Shown here piece by piece: positions 37,082 through 45,726 of a DNA stretch of 64,000 nucleotides. The stretch lies in contig NZ_NISK01000004.1 in NCBI RefSeq assembly GCF_002205675.1, forward strand, positions 372,001 through 436,000, read 5' to 3'. This stretch comes from Sphingopyxis bauzanensis. Its GTDB lineage: Bacteria > Pseudomonadota > Alphaproteobacteria > Sphingomonadales > Sphingomonadaceae. Under the pieces are notes generated by a model. It made no database searches and was not told the DNA's origin. It saw only the letters and a list, made by a program, of their open reading frames with translations. Position numbers and translations under genes: made by a program. Numbering within the stretch: the stretch's first letter is position 1; each line of letters begins with the position of its first letter.

Positions 37082-37854
37082 AGCATTTTGAAACCATCGA
37101 CCCTGCGCTGCTGCTCAGTGCTTATGCGCAGGGTATTTTCCCGATGGCCGACGGGGCGGATGACCCGTCGGTCCATTGGGTTGAGCCGCGGCTGCGGGCG
37201 ATCCTGCCATTGGATGGCTTCCGGCTGTCGCATAGCCTGAAAAAGACGATCGTCGCCGATCGTTTTCGCGTCACCACCGACCGCGCATTTGCCGACATGG
37301 TCGCGCTGTGTGCCGAGCCCGCGCGCGACCGGCCCACGACGTGGATCAATCCGGTGATCAAGGCGAGTTACGACCGGCTGTTCCAGATCGGCCACGCGCA
37401 TAGCGTGGAATGCTGGCAGGATGGCGAACTGGTCGGCGGCCTCTACGGCGTCTCGCTCGGCAGCGCCTTTTTCGGCGAATCGATGGTCAGCCGGGCGCGC
37501 GATGCGTCCAAGGTTGCGCTCGCGCACCTCGTCGCGCGCTTGCGCGCGGGGGGGTGGAAATTGCTCGACTGCCAGTTCATCACCCCGCACCTCGCCAGCC
37601 TCGGCGCGATCGAAATCCGCCAGGCCGACTATCTGGCGCGGCTCTATTCGGTGTTGGCGGGCGGCGACGGTGCAGCGGCGGGCGCAGGAGCAGGCGCGGC
37701 GGGCGTATCGCCGCCTTCGCCGCCGTTTGTCGCGGGCGACTGGGGCGTGCTCGACGCTTTGGGCACCGCCGCCGCACCCGATTTCGTCGCCGCGGGGGCC
37801 ACCGGCTCGCCGCCGGGATATGTCATCGCACAGCTTTTGACGAAGACATCATAA
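37078..37854 (+). CDS. aat: Leucyl/phenylalanyl-tRNA--protein transferase, with unusual start
   Basis: 258 aa if read from CTG 37078. Adds Leu/Phe to N-terminal Lys/Arg for the N-end rule pathway. Conserved segments: LLLSAYAQGIFPMAD at the N-terminus, SVECWQDGELVGGLYGVSLGSAFFGESMVSR, and LLDCQFITPHLASLGA. The family N-terminus lies upstream of the first ATG (37144), but between the in-frame stop at 36961 and 37144 there is no ATG, GTG or TTG. CTG 37078, overlapping the preceding stop as CTGA, is the best candidate. The C-terminal 70 codons overlap DUF2155 on the other strand; they end in VIAQLLTKTS. Confidence 0.9.
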   Translation: MKHFETIDPALLLSAYAQGIFPMADGADDPSVHWVEPRLRAILPLDGFRLSHSLKKTIVADRFRVTTDRAFADMVALCAEPARDRPTTWINPVIKASYDRLFQIGHAHSVECWQDGELVGGLYGVSLGSAFFGESMVSRARDASKVALAHLVARLRAGGWKLLDCQFITPHLASLGAIEIRQADYLARLYSVLAGGDGAAAGAGAGAAGVSPPSPPFVAGDWGVLDALGTAAAPDFVAAGATGSPPGYVIAQLLTKTS

Positions 37855-38291
37855 ATCGGGTGCTGGATGATGTTGCGGTCGGGCCGCTCGCGGAAAATCC
37901 AGCCCGAAAAGACGCGGCGCCATTTGTCGTCGCGTTGATCCTGAACCGTCAGTTGCACGAACGCGCCCGTTTCAGGCGGGTCTTCCCACGGTGCGGTTTG
38001 CTCGCACGCACGCAGTCGGACGATCGCGCGCCCGACGCGCGAAGATTCGCCGGGCTTCATTTCGAGTTCGCGGACCAGCCCATTCCGCTTATTGAGCAGG
38101 CCGACAATCGCGACGCGCTCCGCCATCGGGGTCGCGCCCTCGATGCCGCCGACTTCCTGCGGGACGCGTTCGGATTTGGCGACGGTCGGCACTGTCGCGC
38201 TGCCATTGCCCTTGGACGGCGTCCGATCGCAGGCGGTCAGCGCGGTCGCGGCCAGCAGCGCGAACAGCGCGGTCGAAATTCGGCGCGACAT
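37644..38291 (-). CDS. DUF2155 lipoprotein with Pro/Ala-rich tail
   Basis: 215 aa. Lipobox ALTAC (Cys21) marks it as an envelope lipoprotein. The DUF2155 domain runs from about 60 to 155 (NKRNGLVRELEMKPGESSRVG, FSGWIFRERPD, IYDVFVKSC). Beyond it a low-complexity Pro/Ala/Gly tail of about 60 residues is encoded antisense to the end of aat. Its ATG overlaps the stop of the NDUFA12 gene (TAATG), so the two are coupled. The conserved order NDUFA12-DUF2155-aat is known in alphaproteobacteria. Confidence 0.88.
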   Translation of the reverse strand: MSRRISTALFALLAATALTACDRTPSKGNGSATVPTVAKSERVPQEVGGIEGATPMAERVAIVGLLNKRNGLVRELEMKPGESSRVGRAIVRLRACEQTAPWEDPPETGAFVQLTVQDQRDDKWRRVFSGWIFRERPDRNIIQHPIYDVFVKSCAMTYPGGEPVAPAATKSGAAAVPKASSTPQSPATNGGEGGDTPAAPAPAPAAAPSPPANTE

Positions 38292-38674
38292 TATTCGCCG
38301 GGCCGCCAGGCCTCATAATCGCCGGTCGCCGCAGCCCGCTGGCCGCCGCGCTCGAGCGCCCCGGCAGGGCGGTACGCGCCGGTGCTGCCGGTCAAGTTGG
38401 CGGTCGGTTCTTTTTCCCACGTGCGCGGCGCGGGCAGCATATCGGTCGGCAGTTCGTCGAAAGTGCAGTGCAACCAGCCGTGCCATTCGGGCGGGACCCG
38501 GCTCGCATCGTTCGATCCGTTGTAGATCACCCAGCGGCGATTGCCCTTGCGCGCCCGATGATACGTGTTGCCAAGGCCGTCCTCGCCAACCTTTTCGCCG
38601 GTTTTCCAGCTGTTCAGCAGCGTGCCGACGGTCGCACCGTCCCACCAGGTGAAAATCTTGCCGAGGATACTCAT
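38291..38674 (-). CDS. NDUFA12-family complex I accessory subunit
   Basis: 127 aa. Homologue of mitochondrial NDUFA12/B17.2, an accessory subunit of NADH:ubiquinone oxidoreductase present in alphaproteobacteria. Recognised by WWDGATVGTLLNSWKTGEKVG, the GNTYHRARKGNRRWVIYNG segment and VPPEWHGWLH. It is encoded away from the nuo operon, next to DUF2155, as in relatives. ATG 38674 is the only start consistent with the family; sequence upstream is not protein-like. Confidence 0.92.
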   Translation of the reverse strand: MSILGKIFTWWDGATVGTLLNSWKTGEKVGEDGLGNTYHRARKGNRRWVIYNGSNDASRVPPEWHGWLHCTFDELPTDMLPAPRTWEKEPTANLTGSTGAYRPAGALERGGQRAAATGDYEAWRPGE

Positions 38675-38745
38675 GGCGAGGCGTTTACAGCCAAGGGTGC
38701 GCGCTTCGCAAGCGTCAAACGGTCGATCGCCCCGCTTTCGCGGCG

Positions 38746-39207
38746 CTATTTCCCATCTTTCCACGCCACCTTGGCAGTCTCGTCAATCCCGAGCCGCGCT
38801 GCGGTGCCACCCGCAAGTTCCAGCACCGCGCTGACCTCACCCCCGCTGACCACCGGCTCAAGCGATTCGGGGATCGTGTTTTCCGCAATCCGGTCGATGC
38901 TGCCGTCGGCGCGAATGAAGATTATGTCGAGCGGGATCAACGTGTTCTTCATCCAGAAACTGCCGATCCGCGGCTTGTCGAACGGAAACAACATGCCGCT
39001 ATCGGCGGGCAGGCTGGTGCGGAACATTAGCCCCTTGTCCTGCTCGGCATCGGTCCGCGCGACTTCGACGTTGAACCGGTGCGTCTGGTCCTTGGCGGTG
39101 ATCGTCACCGGGATCGTCGCGACGCTCTCCACCTCGCTGGCGTCCTGGTTGCACCCCGCCATCGGCACGGCCAGCGTCAGGGCAAGAGCGGTCAAAATAG
39201 CACGCAT
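38746..39207 (-). CDS. DUF192 lipoprotein
   Basis: 153 aa. The lipobox VPMAGC (Cys19) directs it to the membrane. The DUF192 domain (about 33-150) shows the typical EQDKGLMFRTSLPADSGMLF, GSFWMKNTLIPLDIIFI and VLELAGG segments. The function of the family is unknown; the fold is a small beta-barrel. It lies downstream of recX in the same direction, with a 34-base gap, and upstream of the NDUFA12 gene. Confidence 0.9.
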   Translation of the reverse strand: MRAILTALALTLAVPMAGCNQDASEVESVATIPVTITAKDQTHRFNVEVARTDAEQDKGLMFRTSLPADSGMLFPFDKPRIGSFWMKNTLIPLDIIFIRADGSIDRIAENTIPESLEPVVSGGEVSAVLELAGGTAARLGIDETAKVAWKDGK

Positions 39208-39241
39208 CGGTAGATCCTCATTCCGGCAATTTGGGCCAGCC

Positions 39242-39814
39242 CTAGTCCAGCCCCGCATCATCGTCCAGCGCCGCCAGCGCCGCCTCGTCCCCCGGCGTAA
39301 TCGCCAGGATCCGCCGCGCCAGCGTCATGCTGTGCCCGGCGCGCAGAAACGCAGCAATCTGCCGCTCGCGCAGTTTTGGATCGTCGGCGGGACGCCTCGC
39401 AAACGGCCCGAACCGCCGCCGCCGCGCGAAGCCGACCGCCGATGCCTCGGCCGACGCCTCAGCGGTCTCGATCGCCTCGCCGCTGTCCGCCGCGGCGATG
39501 CCGTCGACATACAGCTGCGCCTTGACCCGACGCACCCCGAGCCCCCGGCGCGTCATCGCCCCCGCGCGCATCACGGCATATTGGCGATCGTCGAGGAACT
39601 GCAACCGCTCCATCCGGTCGGCCACCGCTTCGCACGCCGCCACCGCGTCAACCTCGTCGGTCCACTCGGATTCGCGAATTTTTCGAGACAGATAGCGCGT
39701 CAGCTTGGCGCGGCTGGTCGCGAACCGCGCCACATAAGCCAGCGCCAGCTCGTCTAGCCGCGCCGCGCCCAAAGGTCTTTTTGTACGGTCGGGTGGAGCG
39801 CGATGCTTGGGCAT
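39242..39814 (-). CDS. recX: RecX-family regulatory protein
   Basis: 190 aa. RecX proteins cap RecA filaments and limit recombination. The three-helix repeats are recognisable: ALAYVARFATSRAKLTRYLSRKI, FLDDRQYAVMRAGAMTRRGLGVRRVKAQL and the C-terminal FLRAGHSMTLARRIL. Length fits the family. RecA is not adjacent. The gene is divergent from the acyl-AMP ligase; 118 bases separate the two. Confidence 0.78.
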   Translation of the reverse strand: MPKHRAPPDRTKRPLGAARLDELALAYVARFATSRAKLTRYLSRKIRESEWTDEVDAVAACEAVADRMERLQFLDDRQYAVMRAGAMTRRGLGVRRVKAQLYVDGIAAADSGEAIETAEASAEASAVGFARRRRFGPFARRPADDPKLRERQIAAFLRAGHSMTLARRILAITPGDEAALAALDDDAGLD

Positions 39815-39932
39815 GTGCCATGTTTATGCCACAGTCGGGCCTGATTGAGAACGATCAGCGCCGCCATATCGGGCAATATAGCCCGAAAACGGGCGAATTT
39901 GTTCCAACTGCTCAGGGATCGCGCCAGGCACC

Positions 39933-41747
39933 ATGACACGCAAAGATGACATGCTTGTTGCCGCGCGGCCCGTTTCGCGGGATGTCGCACCCCTTATGAC
40001 CGATAATATTGCCGTTCCGGCGGACGAGCTCCAGCCGACGCCGACCTTCTGCGCCCAGCCCCGCCGCTTTTCGGACTTCGCCACCGTCGGCGAAGCGCTC
40101 GATTATGCCGCCAATGGGACGCGCGGGCTCAATTTCCACGATCCGCGCGGCAAGCTGGTGCGCCCCTATCCGTATCGCGAGCTGCGCGACGACGCCCTCC
40201 TGACCGCCTATCGGCTGATCGCGGCGGGGGTAAAACCAGGCGACCGCATCGCGCTGATCGCCGAAACCGGCGCCGAATTCGCTGCGCTGTTCTTTGGCAC
40301 CATCTACGCCGGCGCCTGGCCCGTCCCACTGCCGCTGCCGACCAGCTTTGGCGGCCGCGATAGCTATGTCGGCCAGCTCGTCGTCCAGCTCACCAGCTGC
40401 GACCCGACGATGCTGTTCTTCCCGCCCGAAATCGCCGCCATGGCCGTGGAAGCCGCCGAAGCGCAGAATGTGCTGCCGGTCGACTGGAGCGAATTTGCCG
40501 CCAAACCCGCGCCGGTGACCGACCTGCCCGCGCAGCAGTCGAACGAAACCTGCTATCTTCAGTACAGCAGCGGTTCGACGCGCTTCCCGCACGGCGTCGC
40601 GGTCACCCACGCCGCTTTGCTCAACAACCTCGCCGCGCATTCACACGGCATGGAAGTGCAGGACAGCGATCGCTGCGTCTCGTGGCTGCCCTGGTATCAC
40701 GACATGGGCCTCGTCGGCTGCCTGCTCTCGCCGGTCGCGAACCAGGTGTCGGTCGATTATCTCAAGACCGAAGATTTTGCGCGCCGCCCGCTCGCCTGGC
40801 TCGACCTGATCAGCCGCAACGAGGGAACGACGCTCAGCTATTCGCCGACCTTTGGCTACGACATCTGCGCCCGCCGGGTGTCGAGCCAGACGCATGTCGC
40901 CGACCGTTTCGACCTGTCGCGCTGGCGCGTCGCCGGCAACGGCGCCGACATGATCCGCCCCGATGTGATGCAAAGCTTTGTCGATGCCTTTGCCGACGCG
41001 GGTTTCAGCGCCAGCGCCTTCCTGCCGAGCTATGGCCTTGCTGAAGCGACGCTCGCGGTCAGCATCATGCCCCCGGGTGAGGGGATCGTTGTCGAATTGG
41101 TCGAGGAAACCGAATTGTCGGGCGCCGCCAATGATGCGGGCCGCCCGACGCGATACCGCGCCATCGTCAACTGCGGCCGCGCCGCGCGCGACATGGTGAT
41201 CGAGGTGCGCGACGAACTCGGCAATGCGCTGCCCGACCAGACCGTCGGCAAGGTTTGGTGCAGCGGTCCGTCGCTGATGACCGGCTATTATCGCGACCCC
41301 GAATCAACCGCCGCCTGCCTCGTCGACGGCTGGCTCGACACCGGCGATATGGGTTATTTGTCCGATGGTTACATTTACATCGTTGGCCGCGCCAAGGACA
41401 TGATCATCATCAATGGCAAGAACCACTGGCCGCAGGATATCGAATGGGCGGTCGAGCAATTGCCAGGGTTCAAATCGGGCGACATTGCGGCGTTCGCGAT
41501 CACTGCACCGGGGGGCGAGGAAACCCCCGCGGTGCTCGTCCAGTGCCGCACTAGCGACGAGGCCGAACGCATCGCCCTGCGTGAAACGATTCGCGACCGC
41601 GTCCGCGCGATTACCGGCATGAATTGCCTGATCGAGCTGATCCCGCCGCGCACCCTGCCGCGCACCAGTTCGGGCAAGCTCAGCCGCTCGAAAGCGCGCG
41701 CGCAATATCTTGCCGGGGAAATTCAACCCTTTGCGATGGCCGCCTGA
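39933..41747 (+). CDS. Fatty acyl-AMP ligase (FAAL)
   Basis: 604 aa. Adenylates a fatty acid and in other systems hands it to an acyl carrier protein. ANL motifs: A3 YLQYSSGSTRFPHGVAVTH, A5 GLAEATLAV, the TGDMGYLSDGYIYIVGRAKDMIIINGKNHWPQDIE stretch and the C-terminal lysine in RTSSGKLSRSK. The length and motif wording are of FAAL rather than acyl-CoA ligase type. ATG 39933 is used; an ATG six codons later would also fit. No ACP, polyketide or peptide synthase gene is adjacent, so the acceptor is unknown. Confidence 0.88.
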   Translation: MTRKDDMLVAARPVSRDVAPLMTDNIAVPADELQPTPTFCAQPRRFSDFATVGEALDYAANGTRGLNFHDPRGKLVRPYPYRELRDDALLTAYRLIAAGVKPGDRIALIAETGAEFAALFFGTIYAGAWPVPLPLPTSFGGRDSYVGQLVVQLTSCDPTMLFFPPEIAAMAVEAAEAQNVLPVDWSEFAAKPAPVTDLPAQQSNETCYLQYSSGSTRFPHGVAVTHAALLNNLAAHSHGMEVQDSDRCVSWLPWYHDMGLVGCLLSPVANQVSVDYLKTEDFARRPLAWLDLISRNEGTTLSYSPTFGYDICARRVSSQTHVADRFDLSRWRVAGNGADMIRPDVMQSFVDAFADAGFSASAFLPSYGLAEATLAVSIMPPGEGIVVELVEETELSGAANDAGRPTRYRAIVNCGRAARDMVIEVRDELGNALPDQTVGKVWCSGPSLMTGYYRDPESTAACLVDGWLDTGDMGYLSDGYIYIVGRAKDMIIINGKNHWPQDIEWAVEQLPGFKSGDIAAFAITAPGGEETPAVLVQCRTSDEAERIALRETIRDRVRAITGMNCLIELIPPRTLPRTSSGKLSRSKARAQYLAGEIQPFAMAA

Positions 41748-41818
41748 CACGAGGCAGCGACCTTGCCCGCAAATTTTGTCCCGCTGCTGGACAAATAACA
41801 CGCCAAATGAAGGCGCTG

Positions 41819-41834
41819 GTTACCTTCGGGTAAC
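41819..41834 (+). other. UUCG-loop hairpin in the leader of the GGDEF-EAL gene
   Basis: GTTACC-TTCG-GGTAAC is a perfect 6-bp stem closed by a UUCG tetraloop, 22 bases before the GTG start. It could influence translation; there is no T-run. Confidence 0.4.
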
Positions 41835-41856
41835 ACCCCGCCGCTAAACAGGCACG

Positions 41857-44211
41857 GTGAAAAGCCTGTTGACTGACCAGATCGTTGCCGCAGAGATTCC
41901 TGCGCGGACCCTGTTGGGGCTGGGGCCGCGCGATGCCGACACCGGCAACCTCCGCCAATTGCAGCTTGCGCCGTTACGCGGTCAGGGATCGCTGCGCTTG
42001 TTCATGGGGCTCGGCATGGCGCTGGTCGCCACATTCACGATGATTCTCAGCGTCCCGCTCGCGATCGCCAGCGGCTGGCTCGGCGCCGGCCTGGTCTTCA
42101 GCCTGTGGTCGTACAGCCAGTTCCGCCGCCTACCGCTGGGCGATCCCAAATTGTCGGGAATCACCGAGTATCGGATGTGCAATCGCCACGCGCTCTATTC
42201 GGCGCTGTTCTGGAGCACGCCGTTCTGGCTCCACGGGTTGTCGCCGCCGCTCGACCATGTCCTGTCGATGTGGACGATCGCGGTGTTGATGATGGTCACA
42301 CTGGCGATCGTCGCTCACAGCGTTCCGATGGCATGCATCCTGTTCATCGCCCCCGTCACCCTGTCGGCAGCCGCTGCGCTGGTGCGCGCCGACGCGCCCC
42401 AACTCGCGGCGGTCGCGGTGGTTGCGGGCCTCTTGCTCTGCAATTTCTGCGTCCGCTTTGCGCAAAGCCATATCCGGTTCCGCCATGCCGAAGAAACGCT
42501 GCACGAAAAGACCGAGACGGTAAGCCTGCTGCTGCGTGAATTCGAAGAAACCTCGGCCGACTGGCTTTGGCAGACCGACAACAGCCGCCGCCTGGTCCAT
42601 GTCTCGCCGCGACTGGCCTATGCGCTCGGCGCCCCGGCCGACGCGCTCGAAGGCGTCCCGTTGCTGCAGGCGCTGTCGGGCGATGCGTGGGACACCGGGC
42701 TGTTCCCGAAAAGTCTGCACGAAATGGCCGAACGGATGAAGCGGCGCGAAAGCTTTTCGAACCTGATCGTCCCCGTGACGATCGGTGGCGCGCCGCGCTG
42801 GTGGGAGCTGTCGGCGTCGCCGCGCCTCGACGAAGCGGGCAAGTTCCTCGGCTTCCGCGGCGTTGGTTCGGACGTCACCGAACAGCGCGCGACCGCCGAA
42901 CAGATCGCCAAAATGGCGCGCTTCGACAACCTCACCGGTCTGCCCAATCGCCTCAGCCTCAACGAGGATCTGGCGCGCGCGCTGGCCCACGCGCTCGATG
43001 CCAAGGCACGCTGCGCGCTGTTGATCATCGACCTCGACCGCTTCAAGGCGGTCAATGATACGCTTGGCCATCCCGTCGGCGACAAGCTGCTGGCGCAGGT
43101 TGCCGCGCGGCTCAAAGGGCTGATGGAGCGCGGCATGACCTGCGGGCGCCTCGGCGGCGACGAATTTGCCGTCGTGCTGCACAACGTCGCGTCCGCCGAT
43201 TCGGCAGAGGATCTGGCGAAACGGCTGATCGCCACGATCAGCCGCCCCTATGTGGTCGACAACCACCAATTGTTCGTCGGCGCCAGCATCGGTTTTGCGA
43301 TCGGGCCGCAAGACGGCGCGACCGTCGAAACACTGACCCGCAACGCCGACCTTGCGCTCTACAAGTCCAAGGACAAGGGCGGCAACGTCGTCGCCGGCTA
43401 TGTCGCCTCGCTGCACGCGCAAGCCGAAGAGCGCCGCGTTATGGAACAGGAATTGCGCGGCGCGCTCGAACGCCGCGAATTCGAACTCTATTACCAGCCG
43501 GTAGTCACCGCCGCCGACGGTACGCTCAACGGCTTCGAAGCGCTGATCCGCTGGCAGAACCAAAAGCTCGGCAATGTGTCGCCGGGACGGTTCATTCCCT
43601 TGGCAGAGGATGCGCGGCTGATCTCGCCGATCGGCGAATGGGTGCTGCGCACCGCGTGCCACGAAGCGATGAAATGGCCATCGAATTTGAAGGTCGCGAT
43701 CAACGTGTCGGCCGACCAGCTGACCGATCCCAATTTCGCCTCGGTTGTCGTCTCGGCGCTGGCGCAAAGCGGGCTGCCGCCACAACGGCTGGAGATCGAA
43801 GTTACCGAAAGCGTGTTTCTGCGCGACGGCGGCGGCGCGGCGCAATTGCTCGATCAGCTGATCGGGCTCGGCATCCGCCTGTCGCTCGACGATTTCGGCA
43901 CCGGCTATTCGTCACTCGGCTATCTGCGCAAGACGCAATTTTCGACGATCAAGGTCGACCGCAGCTTCGTTGTCGGCGCCGCCAAGGGCAGCATCGAATC
44001 GATCGCGATCATCCGCGCCGTCGTCGCACTCGCCGACAGCCTGGGCATGTCGACCACGGCTGAAGGTGCCGAAACCGAGCTCGAGGTCGAAACGCTGCGC
44101 AACATGGGATGCAGCAACATCCAGGGCTATTATTATGGCCGCCCGATGCCTGCCACCGACGTGCGGACGCTGTTTCGCGCGACCGATTCGTCGGCCAGCG
44201 CCGCCGCCTGA
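41857..44211 (+). CDS. Membrane GGDEF-EAL protein (cyclic di-GMP turnover)
   Basis: 784 aa. Several membrane helices in the first 200 residues (MASE-like input), a coiled linker, a PAS domain (about 230-345), a GGDEF domain with the intact signature GGDEF (about 433-437) and an EAL domain (FEALIRW near 560, DDFGTGYSSLGYLR, KVDRSF). No RxxD inhibitory site is seen before GGDEF. Both catalytic signatures are kept, so it could make and break c-di-GMP. The start is GTG 41857, preceded by AGG. It follows the acyl-AMP ligase after 109 bases. Confidence 0.93.
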   Translation: MKSLLTDQIVAAEIPARTLLGLGPRDADTGNLRQLQLAPLRGQGSLRLFMGLGMALVATFTMILSVPLAIASGWLGAGLVFSLWSYSQFRRLPLGDPKLSGITEYRMCNRHALYSALFWSTPFWLHGLSPPLDHVLSMWTIAVLMMVTLAIVAHSVPMACILFIAPVTLSAAAALVRADAPQLAAVAVVAGLLLCNFCVRFAQSHIRFRHAEETLHEKTETVSLLLREFEETSADWLWQTDNSRRLVHVSPRLAYALGAPADALEGVPLLQALSGDAWDTGLFPKSLHEMAERMKRRESFSNLIVPVTIGGAPRWWELSASPRLDEAGKFLGFRGVGSDVTEQRATAEQIAKMARFDNLTGLPNRLSLNEDLARALAHALDAKARCALLIIDLDRFKAVNDTLGHPVGDKLLAQVAARLKGLMERGMTCGRLGGDEFAVVLHNVASADSAEDLAKRLIATISRPYVVDNHQLFVGASIGFAIGPQDGATVETLTRNADLALYKSKDKGGNVVAGYVASLHAQAEERRVMEQELRGALERREFELYYQPVVTAADGTLNGFEALIRWQNQKLGNVSPGRFIPLAEDARLISPIGEWVLRTACHEAMKWPSNLKVAINVSADQLTDPNFASVVVSALAQSGLPPQRLEIEVTESVFLRDGGGAAQLLDQLIGLGIRLSLDDFGTGYSSLGYLRKTQFSTIKVDRSFVVGAAKGSIESIAIIRAVVALADSLGMSTTAEGAETELEVETLRNMGCSNIQGYYYGRPMPATDVRTLFRATDSSASAAA

Positions 44212-44375
44212 CCGCGACCAGTCGAACCGCTCACACGACGAATTGACAGGCTTAACAAAAGGTTCCGCCGCTCACCGCAGCGTCGGCGCGACTCGTCGCG
44301 CGGTGGGTGGTGGCGCGGAAAATCCATGGCAATGACGCTGCAACGCTTGAACACAAGCATTGGGGGTCGCATTTC

Positions 44376-44951
44376 ATGCTCTATCGTCGCTTTCTGACTG
44401 CCGCCATCGCGTCCGTACTGACGCTCACCGGTCTGCTCGTCAGCGCCCCCGCCGCAGCGCAGGCCTATCTCCAATGCGTGCCTTTTGCCCGCGCCGAATC
44501 GGGCGTCGACATTCGCGGCAATGCCAAGACCTGGTGGGCGCAGGCCGCCAGCGACTATGCCCGCGGCGGCGAACCGCGCGAGGGCGCGGTGATGGCGTTT
44601 GCCGGTACCCGCGGCATGCCGATGGGCCATGTCGCAGTGGTCAAGAAAATCGTCAGCGACCGCGAAATCCGTATCGACCACGCCAACTGGTCGCCGATCA
44701 ACGGCCGCCGCGGCCAGATCGAGCGCAATGTCCGCGTCGTCGATGTCAGCGATGCCGGCGACTGGAGCATGGTCCGCGTGTGGTACGCCCCGATCGGCGA
44801 CCTCGGGCTGCGCGCCAACCCGGTCCAAGGTTTCATCTATGCCGGCGGCACCCCGAACAAGGCGCCGAGCTTCAAGGCGCCGGTGTGGGCGCAGAACGAC
44901 TGGAAGCCCGGCAACGGCCTCGAAGTCGTGGCCGCGTCGCTCGGCCAGTAA
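44376..44951 (+). CDS. Secreted CHAP domain protein (peptidoglycan amidase/endopeptidase-like)
   Basis: 191 aa. The signal peptide (about 1-29, AAA-Q) is followed by a CHAP domain: nucleophile cysteine in YLQCVPFAR, histidine in GHVAVVKKI and a polar residue in RIDHANW. Such enzymes cut amide bonds in cell-wall peptides. The extra C-terminal part (about 135-191) has no recognised domain. ATG 44376 is chosen as it begins the signal peptide; the frame upstream is arbitrary. Confidence 0.85.
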   Translation: MLYRRFLTAAIASVLTLTGLLVSAPAAAQAYLQCVPFARAESGVDIRGNAKTWWAQAASDYARGGEPREGAVMAFAGTRGMPMGHVAVVKKIVSDREIRIDHANWSPINGRRGQIERNVRVVDVSDAGDWSMVRVWYAPIGDLGLRANPVQGFIYAGGTPNKAPSFKAPVWAQNDWKPGNGLEVVAASLGQ

Positions 44952-45033
44952 ACCGACAATTCAATCCCCGTTAGAGTCGTAAGGAATTGGTGCCGTCGGC
45001 GCGAAGCCGCGTAGCGACTGCCGCCCCCTAAAT

Positions 45034-45122
45034 CCGTTCGCCCCGAGCTTGTCGAAGGGCCGTTCTTTCTTTCCAGCGTCGAAGAAAGAAGGACGGTGCT
45101 TCGACACGCTCAGCACAAACGG
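45034..45122. repeat. Intergenic palindrome, family 1 (copy I)
   Basis: CCGTTCGCCCCGAGCTTGTC and GCTTCGACACGCTCAGCACA form the outer arms. The core pairs GTTCTTTCTTT with AAGAAAGAAGGAC. It lies between the convergent CHAP and DUF3297 genes. Confidence 0.72.
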
Positions 45123-45142
45123 GAAATTTAGCGCGCGACTTT

Positions 45143-45430
45143 CTAGGCTTCGTCGCCCGCATCCTTGGGCGCTTCACCCTCGCCGGCCGCGGCCGTATCC
45201 TCGAACCACGCCTCGACCTCGCCCGACAGCTTGATCGTCATCGGCTGGCCAAAGCGGTCCTTTGACTTGCCCGCCGCGACGCGGATCCAGCCTTCGGAAA
45301 TCGAATATTCCTCGACGTCGGTGCGCTCCTTGCCCTTGAAGCGGATGCCGATGCCGCGCTGCAGCACCTCCATGTCGAAATGAGGCGAGCGCGGGTTGGT
45401 CGACATATGGTCGGGGGGGGTATCGGTCAT
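45143..45430 (-). CDS. DUF3297 family protein
   Basis: 95 aa. The whole small protein matches the DUF3297 pattern: NPRSPHFDMEVLQRGIGIRFKG, ERTDVEEYSISEGWIRV and KDRFGQPMTIKLSGEVEAWF. It is soluble with an acidic Ala/Glu-rich tail. The function of the family is unknown; it is common in alpha- and gammaproteobacteria. The region upstream (45431 on) is a long noncoding stretch leading to the IS element. Confidence 0.9.
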   Translation of the reverse strand: MTDTPPDHMSTNPRSPHFDMEVLQRGIGIRFKGKERTDVEEYSISEGWIRVAAGKSKDRFGQPMTIKLSGEVEAWFEDTAAAGEGEAPKDAGDEA

Positions 45431-45562
45431 AACTATATTCCCATAAAATGATGGCGCGGCCCTAGCGGGACCGCGCCACCATCGTCAACGGAAAGGCGAT
45501 TGGACTTAGGGGTCGTTTAATCGCGCCCCGGTCAAGTATAATTTTGAACACAAATCTTCGAT

Positions 45563-45582
45563 CTGCGATGAGGTCATCGCAG
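45563..45582. other. Near-perfect dyad upstream of DUF3297
   Basis: CTGCGATGA-GG-TCATCGCAG has a 9-bp stem and a two-base centre. It lies about 130 bases upstream of the DUF3297 start in AT-richer noncoding DNA. It could be an operator or part of the noncoding structure next to the IS element. Confidence 0.45.
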
Positions 45583-45726
45583 GTGATATAGTGAGAGAAG
45601 TTGTCAGAGCCTTCAGCTTCGGCCGCGCCGGTCATTCCGTTTGTCGGGTACAGGGTCGTTTACGCGGTCGAGTCATGCCCGCCGCAGGATAGGTCTTCGT
45701 GGGCCGGAATCTTCCAATGTTTTAGA

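Noticed and set aside
42130..43845. 571-codon open frame antisense to the GGDEF-EAL gene
   Set aside because: The sense strand carries intact GGDEF and EAL signatures; the antisense frame has none.
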